In this document: in pieces, positions 1 to 7,788 of the stretch | Layout of the letters: each line of letters starts with the position of its first letter | How positions within the stretch are numbered: position 1 is the first letter of the stretch | Origin: Planctomycetota bacterium | GTDB lineage: Bacteria; Planctomycetota; UBA1135; UBA2386 | Direction: 5' to 3' | Assembly (NCBI GenBank): GCA_016716265.1 | Contig: JADJWQ010000001.1 | Span: forward strand, 744,001 to 808,000 | DNA length: 64,000 nt | Notes under the pieces: generated by a model | The model's database searches: none | What the model was told of the DNA's origin: nothing | The model's input: only the letters and a program-made list of their open reading frames with translations | Translations under genes and position numbers: made by a program

Positions 1-1
1 T

Positions 2-70
2 GCGCTGAGCGCCCGCATCGACGAGCTGCTCGACGTGCTGCAGGCAGCGATGCTCGGCGCGCGCTGCTGA
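2..70 (+). CDS. C-terminal tail of a gene cut by the left edge
   Basis: An open frame enters from the left edge and ends at TGA 68-70. The 22 visible residues (ALSARIDELLDVLQAAMLGA then RC) look like an amphipathic helix with the GC-rich third positions usual here. No family can be named from so little. It may be a chance frame. Confidence 0.4.
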   Translation, partial: ALSARIDELLDVLQAAMLGARC

Positions 71-232
71 TCCCACCTCCGCGCGCGATCGCGAGCCGCC
101 CCCTCCCCCCCACCTCTCCTGCGGGAGCGACCGCCGGCAGCGACGTACCGCCCGCCGGATGCCGTGCTGGCGCAGGGTCGCGCGCCGGTGGACACTGACC
201 GGGCCGCTGTCGGCCACTCGAGGCTCTCCCCG

Positions 233-2401
233 ATGCACGCGCTCCTCCCCGTCCGCCGTCCCGCGCCAGCGCTCGGCCGCGCCGTCGCCACGCTGCTCGT
301 CGCCGCGATCGCCGGCGCCGGCCCCCTCGCCCCGCGCGCTGCCGCCCAGCGCCTCGCCGACGTGTTCGGCCCCGGCGATGCACCCTGGGAAGCGCTCGGT
401 CTGCACCGCTCGCTCGACTGGGTCCTCGACCCGGAGCGGTTCGTCGACTCGCGGGCCGCGAAGCGAGCGATCCGCGGCGCGTTCGACCGCGTCGCGGCGC
501 TCGACGCCGCGATCGAGCGCGCCGGCAACTACCGGCTCGTGCTGTGGTACGTGCCGCGCGTCGTCGAGGACGAGAACCGCGGCCGGCAGATGTACCGCGC
601 GCCGGTGCTCGACCTCTACGCGTGGCAATGCCTGTTCAACGACCCCGACGTCGTCGACCTGATCGCGAGCCGCTTCGTGCCCGTCCGCCTGCATTGCGAC
701 GAGCCGCTGTCGGCGCGCTTCGGGCTCCGCCCGCTCGACTTCGTCGAGCCCGCGGTCGTGGTGATCGACGGCACTGGTGCGGTCGTCCACGTCTGCGAAC
801 GCATGCGGACCTTCGATCCGCTCTGGTTCGTGACCCAGCTCCGGCTCGCGCTGCTGAAGGCGGGCGACCCCGGCGAGCCCCCGGCCGACGTCGAGGGTCT
901 GCTCGCGCAGGGGCGCTGGGACCGCGCCGCGCGTGCGATCGCAGCGCTGCCGGAGGACGGGCACAAGGCGTACCTGCTGTCGCGTCTGCATCGTCTCGAG
1001 CGCCGGCCCGACGAGGCGCTGCGCACGCTGGCGCTCGCCGCGGAGCGCGGTGGAGTCGATCCCGGCGACCTGGCCGCCGAGCGCATCCGCGTGCTGATGC
1101 TCGCCGGGCGCGACGCGGAGCTGCCCGATACCGCGCCGGAGTCGGGCGCGCGCGCTGCCGAGGCACACTACCTGCTCGCGCTCGCGGCGCTGCGAGCGGG
1201 GCACGAGGACGCGGCCCACGAGCGCTTCGAGCACGTGGCCGCGACCTGGCCCGACACGCTGTTCGGCCGCCGCGCCCGCGCGAACGTGACGCTCGGCAAC
1301 GACTCCCGGCCGCTCGGCGCGGCGTTCACCGCCTTCGAGTCGCTGCGCTATCTCGACGACGCCGCCTACCGCGAGCTCGCCCCCGACACCGAGTGGCACG
1401 GCCCCGCGCTGTCGTCACGCGAGCTCGCCCGCCGCGGCCTCGAGCACCTGCTCGAGAACCAGCGCGACGACGGCGGCTTCAAGGACTGTCGCTACGCATA
1501 CTGGCCGTCGCCGTCGATCACGCCCAATGCGTGGATCGCCATCACGGCGCTCGCGGCAACGGCGATGCTCGAGCTACGCGACGTGGCTCCCGATTCGATC
1601 CCGCCGGAGCGCGTCGACGCGGCGATCGCGCGCGCGGAGCAGTACCTGTTCGCGCCCGAGCACGTCGCGCGCGGCCAGAACGAGGACGTCTACGCCGACG
1701 CCTATCGGCTGCTGTTCCTGTCGCGGCGCGCCGGCCGCAGCGACGGCGACGAGCGGGCCCGGCTGGTCGCCCGCATGAACGAGGTCGTACGCGAGGCGAC
1801 GCAGCGCCAGAAGACCAGCGGCTTCTGGGCACACGAGTACGAGAACGCGTTCTGCACCGCCGCCATGTTGCGCGGCCTGCGCCTCGCCGAGCTGGCGGGT
1901 GCGGAGATCCCGCCGGAGAGCTTGAGCAACGGCGTCTCGGCGCTGCTCGCCGCACGATTCGAGACCGGCACGTTCGTGTACGGCGGTGCCGCCGGCCGGC
2001 GCGGCCGGCCGACTTCGGAGAAGGACTCCGCGACCCGCATGCCGCTCTGCGAAGGCGTGCTGCTGGACCTCGGCCAGAGCGATCCAGCGCGGCTGCGCAG
2101 GGCGGTCGAGATCTACTGGGAGTACATGGACCGGATCGAGCGCGTCCGCCGCAACGACTTCCACTCGGACGGCGAGATCGGTGGCTTCTTCTTCTTCCAC
2201 TCGCTGTTCCACGCCGCCGAGCTGACGCCGATGCTGCCCGAGGATCTTCGGGAGATGCAGCGCGAGCGCACGATCGCGCTGCTGCAGCGGATCCCGGAGC
2301 TCGACGCGAGCTACCTCGACAGCCACGAGATCGGCCGCACCTACGGCACCGCGATGGCGATGCTCGCATTGTGTGACGTCGGAGCGCTGCGCGACGAGTG
2401 A
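233..2401 (+). CDS. Exported thioredoxin-like / alpha-alpha-toroid protein
   Basis: Protein of 722 aa. I start at ATG 233 rather than the upstream in-frame ATG 164, because 233 gives a clean signal peptide (two arginines, hydrophobic run LLVAAIAGAG, cleavage near residues 36-38). Residues about 100-210 look like a thioredoxin fold: a strand with LVLWYVPRVV, then FVPVRLHCDEP and VVVIDGTGAVVHV. There is no CxxC, so redox catalysis is unlikely. The middle is helical and TPR-like. From about residue 400 the protein resembles squalene-cyclase/prenyltransferase-type repeats (LLENQRDDGGF, then PNAWIAITALA), a helical toroid. No terpene-cyclase DxDD motif is seen. A binding or surface-processing role is inferred; the substrate is unknown. 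The following Nudix-MBL gene starts 28 bp downstream on the same strand. Confidence 0.75.
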   Translation: MHALLPVRRPAPALGRAVATLLVAAIAGAGPLAPRAAAQRLADVFGPGDAPWEALGLHRSLDWVLDPERFVDSRAAKRAIRGAFDRVAALDAAIERAGNYRLVLWYVPRVVEDENRGRQMYRAPVLDLYAWQCLFNDPDVVDLIASRFVPVRLHCDEPLSARFGLRPLDFVEPAVVVIDGTGAVVHVCERMRTFDPLWFVTQLRLALLKAGDPGEPPADVEGLLAQGRWDRAARAIAALPEDGHKAYLLSRLHRLERRPDEALRTLALAAERGGVDPGDLAAERIRVLMLAGRDAELPDTAPESGARAAEAHYLLALAALRAGHEDAAHERFEHVAATWPDTLFGRRARANVTLGNDSRPLGAAFTAFESLRYLDDAAYRELAPDTEWHGPALSSRELARRGLEHLLENQRDDGGFKDCRYAYWPSPSITPNAWIAITALAATAMLELRDVAPDSIPPERVDAAIARAEQYLFAPEHVARGQNEDVYADAYRLLFLSRRAGRSDGDERARLVARMNEVVREATQRQKTSGFWAHEYENAFCTAAMLRGLRLAELAGAEIPPESLSNGVSALLAARFETGTFVYGGAAGRRGRPTSEKDSATRMPLCEGVLLDLGQSDPARLRRAVEIYWEYMDRIERVRRNDFHSDGEIGGFFFFHSLFHAAELTPMLPEDLREMQRERTIALLQRIPELDASYLDSHEIGRTYGTAMAMLALCDVGALRDE

Positions 2402-2429
2402 CGGGCCGCGCACACCGGAACGGACCGCC

Positions 2430-3944
2430 ATGACGATCGACCGAGCGAAGGAGCGCGTCGCCGCCGCGGTGCTGCTCGTCCAGGGCCGCGGCGACGAGCT
2501 CCGCGCGCTGCTCGTCGAGCGGTCGCCCGAGCTGCGCTTCTTCGGCGGCTACGCCGCCCTGCCCGGTGGCACGCGCGACGCCGAGGACGGACCGGACGAC
2601 GCCGAGGGCGGCGACGAGGGCCCATTGCGACGGTGTGCGGTCCGCGAGTTGTTCGAGGAGACCGGCGTGCTGCTCGACCCCGAGCTGCGCGCACGGTTCC
2701 CCGTCGCGCGCCGCGGCGAGCTGCGCCACATCCTGCTCGGCGAGGATGCGGACGCGGCGGCGGACGCGTGGAGCGCGGCAGCGCGCTCCGAACTGGGCGT
2801 GGCCGAGGTCCGCCCACTGTGCCGGATCCGCACCCCGCCGTTCGCGCCGGTGCGCTACGATACGTTGTTCTTCATCGCCGAGCTGCCGGACGGCGAGTCC
2901 GTCGACATCTGGCCGGGCGAGCTGGTCGGCGGCGGCTTCGAGCGCCCGCGCGACGTGCTCGCGTCCTGGACGCGCGGTGAGCGCCGCGTCGTGCCGCCGG
3001 TCCTGCTGCTGCTCGAGCTGCTCGCCGACGGCGACGTCGAGGCGTTCGAGGAGCGCGCTGCGCGGGTCGCCTCGACCTACGCGGACGGCGCGCTGCACCG
3101 CGTGCGCTTCGCGCCCGGCATCCTGCTGGCGAGCCTGCGCACACCGACGCTACCGCCGGCGACGACCACGAACTGCGCGCTGGTCGGCGAGCGCGCGCTG
3201 TGGATCATCGATCCCGCGACACCGTACGAGGATGAGCAGGCGCGCCTGTTCGCACTGCTCGACGAGCTGCGCGCCGAGGATCGCACCCTCGCCGGCATCG
3301 CGGTCACGCACCACCACCCCGACCACGTCGGCGCCGTCGTGGCCACCAGCCGGCGCTACGGGCTGCCGGTGCGCGCCCACCCGCTGACGCTCGAGCGCCT
3401 CGCGCCCGGCTTCCGCGCCGGCGCGCCCCTGCACGACGGCGACCGCATCGAGCTCGGCGCGGCGCCCGACGGCAGCCCCGGCTGGCAGCTCGAGGCGATC
3501 CACACCCCCGGCCACGACCGCGGCCATCTGTGCTTCCGCGACACGCGCTACGGCTCGCTGATCGCCGGCGACATGATCTCGACGGTGTCGACGATCGTGA
3601 TCGACCCGCCCGAGGGTCACCTCGCGACCTACCTGCAGAGCCTGCAGCGCCTGGAGCGACTCGAGATCGACACGCTGCACCCGGCGCACGGTCCCGCGGT
3701 ACCCGACGCGCGCAAGATCGTCCGCCGCTACCTGCGTCACCGCGCCCAGCGGGAGAGCGCGCTGCTCGCCGCCCTCGACGCCGGACTGGCGACCGCCGAG
3801 GAGCTCACCGCGCGCGTCTACTGGGACGCCGACCCGCGACTGCTGCCACTCGCACAACGCTCGCTGCGCGCGGGTCTCGACAAGCTCGTCGACGAGGGGC
3901 GCGTCGTGCGCCGGGGCGAGCGCTGGTACGCGAGCGGTCGCTGA
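2430..3944 (+). CDS. Nudix hydrolase fused to LACTB2-like metallo-beta-lactamase-fold protein
   Basis: Protein of 504 aa. ATG 2430 is preferred to ATG 2373, which would overlap the previous gene. Residues about 9-240 are a Nudix domain. GG near 46-47 and RELFEETGV near 72-80 form the Nudix box, with about 11 acidic/glycine residues inserted between its halves. Residues about 245-440 are a metallo-beta-lactamase fold with THHHPDH near 293-299 and a later HTPGHDRGH metal-site motif. The last ~70 residues match the winged helix that follows LACTB2-type domains. Known Nudix enzymes cleave nucleoside-diphosphate-linked compounds (the N-terminal half resembles the NUDT19/CoA-pyrophosphatase-like group), and LACTB2 is a ribonuclease. 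Joint action on a nucleotide or CoA derivative is inference. No signal peptide; cytoplasmic. Confidence 0.85.
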   Translation: MTIDRAKERVAAAVLLVQGRGDELRALLVERSPELRFFGGYAALPGGTRDAEDGPDDAEGGDEGPLRRCAVRELFEETGVLLDPELRARFPVARRGELRHILLGEDADAAADAWSAAARSELGVAEVRPLCRIRTPPFAPVRYDTLFFIAELPDGESVDIWPGELVGGGFERPRDVLASWTRGERRVVPPVLLLLELLADGDVEAFEERAARVASTYADGALHRVRFAPGILLASLRTPTLPPATTTNCALVGERALWIIDPATPYEDEQARLFALLDELRAEDRTLAGIAVTHHHPDHVGAVVATSRRYGLPVRAHPLTLERLAPGFRAGAPLHDGDRIELGAAPDGSPGWQLEAIHTPGHDRGHLCFRDTRYGSLIAGDMISTVSTIVIDPPEGHLATYLQSLQRLERLEIDTLHPAHGPAVPDARKIVRRYLRHRAQRESALLAALDAGLATAEELTARVYWDADPRLLPLAQRSLRAGLDKLVDEGRVVRRGERWYASGR

Positions 3945-3974
3945 GCGGCGGTGCCGCGCAGGCAGGTGCGTTCG

Positions 3975-4949
3975 TCACGAATCGCGACGCCGGTCGAGCT
4001 TCTCCAGCAGCTTCTCGAGCGCCTCGAGCTGCACCTCGATGCGCGTCAGCCGCGCGTCGAGATCGCCGGGGCCGCCCTCGACGATCGCGGGCTCGGGAAC
4101 GGGCGCGGGGTCGACCGGCGCCGGCTCGCCCTGATGGCCGACGCGCCAGCCCTGCGTCGCGAGGAGCCACTGGGCATACCGACCGGTATCGGCCGCGTCG
4201 CGGAGCTGCGGCCAGAGCCAGTAGGTGCTGTCGTCGGGGCGACCGAGCAGCCATCCGGCCGCGCCGAGACGCGGGTATCCGGGCAGACCGCTCGCCCCGG
4301 GCGCGCGCCCGAGCTCGACCGGGATCTCGAGCGTCTCGCCACGACGCATCACCGTGAGCACGACGCGGTCGCCGGGCTGCCTGTCGCCGAGGATCTCGCG
4401 CAGCCGCGCATCGCCGAGCGGCCGCTCGCCGTCGAGCGCCACCAGCACGTCGTGCTTCCGGAGCCCGGCCACGGCGGCCGGCGAGTCGTCGGGCAGCGCG
4501 ACGATCACGCAGCCTTCGCCGGGGTCGATGCCGAGATGGTCGGCGAGCGCCTCGTCGACCGGCTGCACGTCGACGCCGAGCCAGGCGCTGCGCGAGCGAT
4601 GCTCGAACTGCACCGTCAGGCCCTGCGGGTCGGTGCGGAGCCACGCGACGCGCGCGCCGTGCTGGTCGCGCAGCTCCGTCGCGTCCGCGATCGACAGCGG
4701 CCCGGTCACCGTGCGGAGCCGGTCGCGGCCGAGCGGCTCGCCGCCGACCGACGCGGTCACCTGGCCGCCGTCGACGCGGATCTCGACCCGCTCGCCGTCG
4801 AGCTCGAACGACAGGGTCAGCGGCGGGCGGGTCGCTTCCGCACGCGCGCCCCAGACGAACGTCTGCACCGGTTCCTGGGCTCGGCCCACGGCGCAGCATG
4901 CGACGAGCGCCAGCGCGGCGCCCGTCCGGTGAAGTCGGTCGGTCTTCAT
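3975..4949 (-). CDS. Exported PDZ-domain protein
   Basis: Protein of 324 aa starting at ATG 4949. The in-frame ATG at 4991 would only add residues ahead of a good signal peptide (MKTDRLHRTG, hydrophobic ALALVACCAV, cleavage after GRA). Residues about 125-225 form a PDZ domain: WLGVDVQPVDE, the ligand loop GCVIVALPDDSPAAVAGL, and HDVLVALDG. No trypsin-like or other protease domain is present, so it is probably a periplasmic scaffold or substrate-recognition protein, not a DegP enzyme. The last 30 residues (LTRIEVQLEALEKLLEKL) form a short coiled coil that could oligomerise. The gene lies 28 bp before the stop of the preceding anti-sigma gene's end on the same strand, so it may be transcribed with the sigma/anti-sigma pair. 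Confidence 0.8.
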   Translation of the reverse strand: MKTDRLHRTGAALALVACCAVGRAQEPVQTFVWGARAEATRPPLTLSFELDGERVEIRVDGGQVTASVGGEPLGRDRLRTVTGPLSIADATELRDQHGARVAWLRTDPQGLTVQFEHRSRSAWLGVDVQPVDEALADHLGIDPGEGCVIVALPDDSPAAVAGLRKHDVLVALDGERPLGDARLREILGDRQPGDRVVLTVMRRGETLEIPVELGRAPGASGLPGYPRLGAAGWLLGRPDDSTYWLWPQLRDAADTGRYAQWLLATQGWRVGHQGEPAPVDPAPVPEPAIVEGGPGDLDARLTRIEVQLEALEKLLEKLDRRRDS

Positions 4950-4994
4950 CGCAGTCTCCGTGCTCGGCTCCGCGGGCGTCGCAGAGCCCATCGG

Positions 4995-5666
4995 TCAATA
5001 GGAACTCACCCGCGCCGGCATCGCGGACACGGCGCGCAACGGCGCGACGAACGGTTGACCCTGCTCGTCGTGGCGCAGGATCTGCAGGCCATCACCGCTG
5101 CACCGCTCGACGCGGCGGCGCAGCACGACGACGTCGAAGCCGCCGTCGCTGCGCGGCTCGGTCGCGAGAACGACATCGGGGAGCTGGCCGAGCCCCGCCG
5201 CGAGCGGACCCGCGGGGTCGGGCGACGCCGACCGGCCGGTGCCTGCAGCCGGAACCGTGGCCGGCGGTCGCATGCTCGACCCGTGCTGCACCCGCAGCGA
5301 CGCGAGCGGGCTCGGCACTCCCGCGAGCCAGGCGACGACCGCGGCGGCCGCCAGCGCGAATGCCGCGCGACCGCCGGCGCGACGCACCCGCGCGGCGCCC
5401 CCACCCGCGTTGCTGCCGGCTGCGATCGAGTCCGTCGCCACCCCGACCGCCACCGGCAGCTCGGCGCCGGCCGGCAGGGCAGCGCCGACCGACGCGCGCA
5501 GCACGGCGTCGTCGTGCAGTGCATCGACCAGACGGTCCCACAATGCGGGGTCGCCGGCCGCCCGCCCGCGCAGCAGCGCCCAGTCGTCGGGTCGGTCGTC
5601 GCGGCCGAGCACGCGCTCGATCGCGCATTCGAGGCCGGCATCCATGTCGATCGGGTCGTCGTTCAT
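4995..5666 (-). CDS. Probable membrane anti-sigma factor
   Basis: Protein of 223 aa. Its ATG overlaps the stop of the upstream ECF sigma gene (ATGA, 5663-5666), so the two are translationally coupled, and a GGAG-type Shine-Dalgarno precedes it. Residues 1-60 are an acidic helical region (WALLRGRAAGDPALWDRLVDAL) that would be the cytoplasmic sigma-binding part. A single membrane segment covers about 100-118 (AAFALAAAAVVAWLAGV). The exported C-terminus has a beta-like stretch (GGFDVVVLRRRVERC). No HxxxCxxC zinc anti-sigma motif is visible, so the assignment rests on coupling and topology rather than sequence family. Confidence 0.7.
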   Translation of the reverse strand: MNDDPIDMDAGLECAIERVLGRDDRPDDWALLRGRAAGDPALWDRLVDALHDDAVLRASVGAALPAGAELPVAVGVATDSIAAGSNAGGGAARVRRAGGRAAFALAAAAVVAWLAGVPSPLASLRVQHGSSMRPPATVPAAGTGRSASPDPAGPLAAGLGQLPDVVLATEPRSDGGFDVVVLRRRVERCSGDGLQILRHDEQGQPFVAPLRAVSAMPARVSSY

Positions 5667-6334
5667 CGACGGATCTCCTCTGCGCTCGGGGTTCGTGTGA
5701 GGTCGCGATCGCGATCGGCGGTCCGCCCGGCGCGCCGCCGCAGCTCGGCGCGCAGCGCGCGCCGCGCCCGGGCGAGACGACTCTCGACCGCGCCCGCCGT
5801 GCAGCCGGCGCGCAGCGCGACGTCGGCGGGCGTCAGTCCGTTCATGCAGCGCAGCACGAGCACCTCGCGCAGCGCGACCGGCAGCCGCCGCATCGCGGCG
5901 AGCACCTCGTCGAGCTCCTCGCCCTGCGCGCGCCGCGCGTCCGCGCGCGGATCGGGCCACTGCTCGGCGGCATCGCCGGGCGCGGCGTCGAGCCGGATGC
6001 GCGCCACCAGCGACGCACGCCTCCCGGCACTCCGGGCGCTGTGCAGCGCGATCCGCCGCAGCCACGACACCAGGCAGTCGGGTCGCTCGAGCGTGTCGAT
6101 CGCGCGCACGAAGCGCAGCGCGACCTCCTGCAGCAGGTCCTCGAGGTCGGCGCCGCGCGGAGCGTGCGCGAGCAGCAGCCCGGCGACCCAGCCGCGGTGC
6201 TGGCTCCACAGCGCGGCCTGCGCGACCGTGCAGCCCCCCCGCGCGCGGTCGATGGACGCGAGCTCCGCCGCGGCGGGAGCCGCCGCCTGCGGCTCGGACG
6301 GCGCGGAAGCGAGAGGTTCGGGGCGAGCGGTCAT
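5663..6334 (-). CDS. ECF-type RNA polymerase sigma factor
   Basis: Protein of 223 aa starting at ATG 6334. Region 2 is seen in DLEDLLQEVALRFVRAI and CLVSWLRRIALHSAR. Region 4 is seen in RLPVALREVLVLRCMNGLTPADVALRAG followed by VESRLARARRAL, the DNA-recognition helix. An N-terminal extension of about 35 residues rich in Ala/Pro precedes region 2. The stop overlaps the start of the membrane anti-sigma candidate, the usual ECF/anti-ECF arrangement in which the sigma factor is held at the membrane until a signal releases it. The divergent beta-helix gene at 6488 may be a target or simply a neighbour; I see no promoter that decides this. Confidence 0.88.
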   Translation of the reverse strand: MTARPEPLASAPSEPQAAAPAAAELASIDRARGGCTVAQAALWSQHRGWVAGLLLAHAPRGADLEDLLQEVALRFVRAIDTLERPDCLVSWLRRIALHSARSAGRRASLVARIRLDAAPGDAAEQWPDPRADARRAQGEELDEVLAAMRRLPVALREVLVLRCMNGLTPADVALRAGCTAGAVESRLARARRALRAELRRRAGRTADRDRDLTRTPSAEEIRR

Positions 6335-6487
6335 CGCGCTGCGGAACAGGACGCGCGACCGCCGCGTCCTCGTCGGGCCGGGAGAAGTTCCCCGGCACAC
6401 GGCCGACCTGCACCGGCCCGCGCGCGCCGCCGACGGGCGCTCGACGCGCGAGGTCACGGCGGGGCGTCGCGCGGACATACTCTCGCC

Positions 6488-7684
6488 ATGTCCATGTCCG
6501 CGACCCTCGCCCCGCTCGCGCTCGTCGCGTGCCTGAGCCTCGCCCCCGCGTCCTTCGCCCAGCGGAGGATCGCGGTCGCCGACAGCGCCGCGCTGCGCAG
6601 CGCGCTCGCCGCCGCGGAGCCCGGCACGCGCATCGAGCTGGCGGCGGACGCGGTGTTCGAGGGGGACATCCACGCACAGGACGTCCGCGGCGAGTCGAGA
6701 CGACCGATCGTCATCACGTCCGCGGACCCGGAGCGGCCGGGGATCATCCGCGGCGGCCAGGACGTGGGTCTGCACCTGGGCAACGCGGCGTGGGTCGAGC
6801 TGCGCGATCTGGTGGTCGAGAAGGCCGCGGTCAATGGCATCCACATCGACGACGGTGGCCCGGAGTCCGACACGCGCGCCGAAGGCGTGCTGTTCGAACG
6901 CGTCACCGTCCGCGACATCGGCTCGGACGGCAATCACGACGCGATCAAGCTGTCCGGGCTGAGCGGCTTCCGGGTGCTCGACTGTCGGATCGAGCGCTGG
7001 GGTACCGGTGGCTCGGGCATCGACCTGGTCGGCTGCCGCGAGGGGCGGATCGCCGGCTGCACGCTCGTGCACGCGGCCGGTCGCGGCGTGAGCGGCATCC
7101 GGATCAGGGGCGGCAGCCGCGAGATCGTCGTGCGCGCCTGTCGGCTCGAGAACGCCGGAGCGCGCGCCATCCAGCTCGGCGGCAGCACCTCCCAGTCGTT
7201 CTTCCGTCCCGACCCGGACAACGCCGCCCCGCAGCGCTTCGAGGCGAAGGACCTCACCATCGAGGGCTGCACGGTCATCGGCTCCGAGGCACCCTTCGCG
7301 TGCGTCGGCGTCGACGGCGCCGTCGTGAGGATGAACACCGTGTATCGGCCGCTGCGCTGGGTGCTGCGGATCCTGCAGGAGTCGGTCGAGGACTTCGTGC
7401 CCTGCCGCGACGTCGCCTTCACACGCAACCTGTTCGTGCTGGACACCGAGGTGCTGCGGCGTGGCGTCAACATCGGCCCGAATACGGATCCGGAGTCGTT
7501 CCGCTTCGAGGCGAACGCCTGGTGGTGCACGGACTCGTCGACGTCGCGGGGGCCTGTGCTGCCGGCCGAGGAGCTGCGCGGCGTCCACGACCGCCGCCCG
7601 CGCTTCGTCGACGAGACCGCCCTCGACCTCACGCAGCACGCGCGCAGCCCGTTGCGCAAGTACGGCACCGACGCCCTCCGCTGA
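6488..7684 (+). CDS. Exported right-handed beta-helix protein
   Basis: Protein of 398 aa with a signal peptide (MSMSATLAPLALVACLSLAP, cleavage after SFA). The body has the strand-turn-strand pattern of pectate-lyase-like parallel beta-helices, for example GIHIDDGGPESD, VLFERVTVRDIGSDGNHDAI and EIVVRACRLENAGARAIQLGG. Such proteins bind or cleave polysaccharides, either as lyases or as carbohydrate epimerases/hydrolases. The repeated DNA-level turns include HDAIK and GGSGIDLVG, but I cannot assign a catalytic pair of acids. ATG 6494 is an alternative start two codons in. The gene is divergent from the ECF sigma operon, and its stop is 19 bp before the 17-bp tandem repeat array. Confidence 0.8.
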   Translation: MSMSATLAPLALVACLSLAPASFAQRRIAVADSAALRSALAAAEPGTRIELAADAVFEGDIHAQDVRGESRRPIVITSADPERPGIIRGGQDVGLHLGNAAWVELRDLVVEKAAVNGIHIDDGGPESDTRAEGVLFERVTVRDIGSDGNHDAIKLSGLSGFRVLDCRIERWGTGGSGIDLVGCREGRIAGCTLVHAAGRGVSGIRIRGGSREIVVRACRLENAGARAIQLGGSTSQSFFRPDPDNAAPQRFEAKDLTIEGCTVIGSEAPFACVGVDGAVVRMNTVYRPLRWVLRILQESVEDFVPCRDVAFTRNLFVLDTEVLRRGVNIGPNTDPESFRFEANAWWCTDSSTSRGPVLPAEELRGVHDRRPRFVDETALDLTQHARSPLRKYGTDALR

Positions 7685-7703
7685 CGGATCGGGCGCTGCG
7701 CGA

Positions 7704-7788
7704 GCGCCGGGTGATCGTCAGCGCCGGGTGATCGTCAGCGCCGGGTGATCGTCAGCGCCGGGTGATCGTCAGCGCCACGTGATCGTCA
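7704..7788. repeat. Five tandem 17-bp repeats spanning the stop codon of the minus-strand gene
   Basis: Units of 17 bp start at 7704, 7721, 7738, 7755 and 7772. The first four are identical (GCGCCGGGTGATCGTCA) and the fifth differs at two bases (GCGCCACGTGATCGTCA). The fifth copy is the real 3' coding end of the minus-strand gene (codons for LTITWR), and the TGA stop is at 7769-7771 in the fourth copy. The other copies extend downstream as untranslated duplicates of the gene end. Replication slippage is the simplest origin. Confidence 0.95.

Noticed and set aside
3951..6536. Very long + strand open frame opposite the PDZ, anti-sigma and sigma genes
   Set aside because: Arg/Ala/Pro-rich product without domains; it is the antisense shadow of three well-supported minus-strand genes in GC-rich DNA.
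7704..7788. Possible CRISPR array
   Set aside because: Units are directly adjacent 17-bp repeats with no spacers and no cas genes nearby.
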